From Sulfuricellaceae bacterium (lineage in GTDB: Bacteria; Pseudomonadota; Gammaproteobacteria; Burkholderiales; UBA9220): DNA of 5,226 nucleotides. Positions within the stretch are counted from its first letter, which is position 1. Each line of letters starts with the position of its first letter. The notes under the pieces were generated by a model. The model saw only the letters and a list, made by a program, of their open reading frames with translations, searched no databases and was not told where the DNA came from. Location of the stretch: assembly GCA_019911985.1 (NCBI GenBank), contig JAIOJO010000419.1, positions 1 through 5,226 on the forward strand, given 5' to 3'. Positions 4,562 to 5,226 of this stretch are shown piece by piece. Both the position numbers and the translations under genes were made by a program.

Positions 4562-5226
4562 ATGAAAAAATTATTGCGGCGAGCTTCCGGTTTTGCATTG
4601 CTCAGCTTGATATCGGCTTTTATTCTGAGCCAGGGCCATGAGGTATCGCCGTTACTGTTAATAAACAGCGCGTTTGGCGCCGAAAAGCCTCCCATCATTA
4701 TTGCCCATGTCGCGCCCACCACCGGACGCTTTGCTTTGCATTCCGAAGCCGATCGCCGCGGCGCCGAGATGGTGATCGATGAATTCAACGCTCACGGCGG
4801 TGTTTTGGGGCGCGAAATCGTTCTTGTGTCGCGCAACCCCACCTTGGATAAAAACCATGCAGCCCAGGTTGCCGAAGACCTCATCAGCCGGAATAAAGTG
4901 GGATTCTTGCTGGGCGCCATCGACTCTGGAGTCGCTGCGAGCATGTCCGCCGTCTGCCAGAAGCACGGCGTCATCTTTATCAACACCAACTCTTCGTCGC
5001 CGACGGAATCCGTCGAAAATGCACATCGCACGAAGTTTGTCTTCGATGCCAGCGGAGCCAACTTTAACCGCGCTCTCCTCAAGTACGCTTTGGCGAAACG
5101 CAAATCCAAGCGGGTTTTGCTGCTGACGGAGGACAACGCATGGGGTCATAGCAGCGCCGCCGCCTCGCGGGCCTACATTGTGGAAAACGGCGGCACGGTC
5201 GTCGGTGAAGTCGTCGTGCCCGAAAC
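4562..5226 (+). CDS. ABC transporter periplasmic substrate-binding protein (LivJ/LivK type), 3' end outside window
   Basis: The 221 complete codons visible encode the N-terminal lobe of a type I periplasmic binding protein of the Peripla_BP_6 family, which captures branched-chain amino acids, amides, urea or related small molecules for ABC import. Residues 1-40 look like an export signal: basic MKKLLRR, hydrophobic FALLSLISAFIL, and a probable cleavage near SAFGA before EKPP. The mature part begins IIIAHVAPTTGRFALHSEAD and continues with RRGAEMVIDEFNAHGGVLGR, the family's helix and NA.GGV.GR motif. AEDLISRNKVGFLLGAIDSG and HGVIFINTNSSSP are the next strand-loop elements, and KRVLLLTEDNAWGHS leads toward the second lobe. 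Family members are usually 380-450 residues, so about half is missing. The ATG fits the signal peptide but lacks a clear Shine-Dalgarno. Base composition is less GC-rich than rtcB. Permease and ATPase genes, if present, would lie to the right. Ligand cannot be told. Confidence 0.85.
   Translation, partial: MKKLLRRASGFALLSLISAFILSQGHEVSPLLLINSAFGAEKPPIIIAHVAPTTGRFALHSEADRRGAEMVIDEFNAHGGVLGREIVLVSRNPTLDKNHAAQVAEDLISRNKVGFLLGAIDSGVAASMSAVCQKHGVIFINTNSSSPTESVENAHRTKFVFDASGANFNRALLKYALAKRKSKRVLLLTEDNAWGHSSAAASRAYIVENGGTVVGEVVVPE

Noticed and set aside
4546..5149. Minus-strand frames opposite the substrate-binding protein
   Set aside because: The plus strand has a coherent signal peptide and binding-protein motifs throughout; the opposing frames carry none.

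Overview
The window looks like a chromosomal piece of a GC-rich proteobacterium, most likely beta- or gammaproteobacterial. The evidence is the gene families present (a BCAM0308-type protein, an RLAN-domain RimK-like ligase paired with a C39-type cysteine peptidase, and a LivJ/LivK-type substrate-binding protein), dense minus-strand gene packing with 4-bp ATGA overlaps, and strongly GC-biased third codon positions. No phage, transposon, CRISPR or RNA gene is visible. The genus cannot be fixed from the sequence alone.

Layout, right to left, because almost everything is on the minus strand. (1) Positions 4370-2229 hold a compact three-gene RNA-repair operon: archease, the RNA ligase RtcB, and a small DUF504/MJ1316-type protein predicted to recognise RNA ends. 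Archease and rtcB are 7 nt apart, and rtcB overlaps the MJ1316 gene by ATGA. (2) After 119 nt with a possible promoter, positions 2109-1 hold a second co-directional operon: a BCAM0308-family protein with a four-cysteine zinc-ribbon-like knuckle pair, a C39-like papain-fold peptidase starting at GTG, and a RimK-like ATP-grasp ligase whose N-terminal RLAN domain is seen and whose catalytic part runs off the left edge. The ligase reading frame carries two single-base shifts that cancel each other. (3) On the plus strand, starting at 4562 and running off the right edge, is an exported ABC-transporter substrate-binding protein (Peripla_BP_6 / LivJ-LivK type). It is divergent from the archease operon across a 191-nt AT-richer region with candidate promoters and a small inverted repeat.

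How the genes may work together: operon 1 is a self-contained kit for rejoining RNAs with 2',3'-cyclic phosphate (or 3'-phosphate) and 5'-OH ends, with archease recharging RtcB and the MJ1316-type protein plausibly recognising the ends. Operon 2 has the logic of a peptide or amino-acid ligase paired with a peptidase, plus a zinc-ribbon protein of unknown role. This is the least-described system in the window. Whether the two tandem operons are functionally linked is an open inference.
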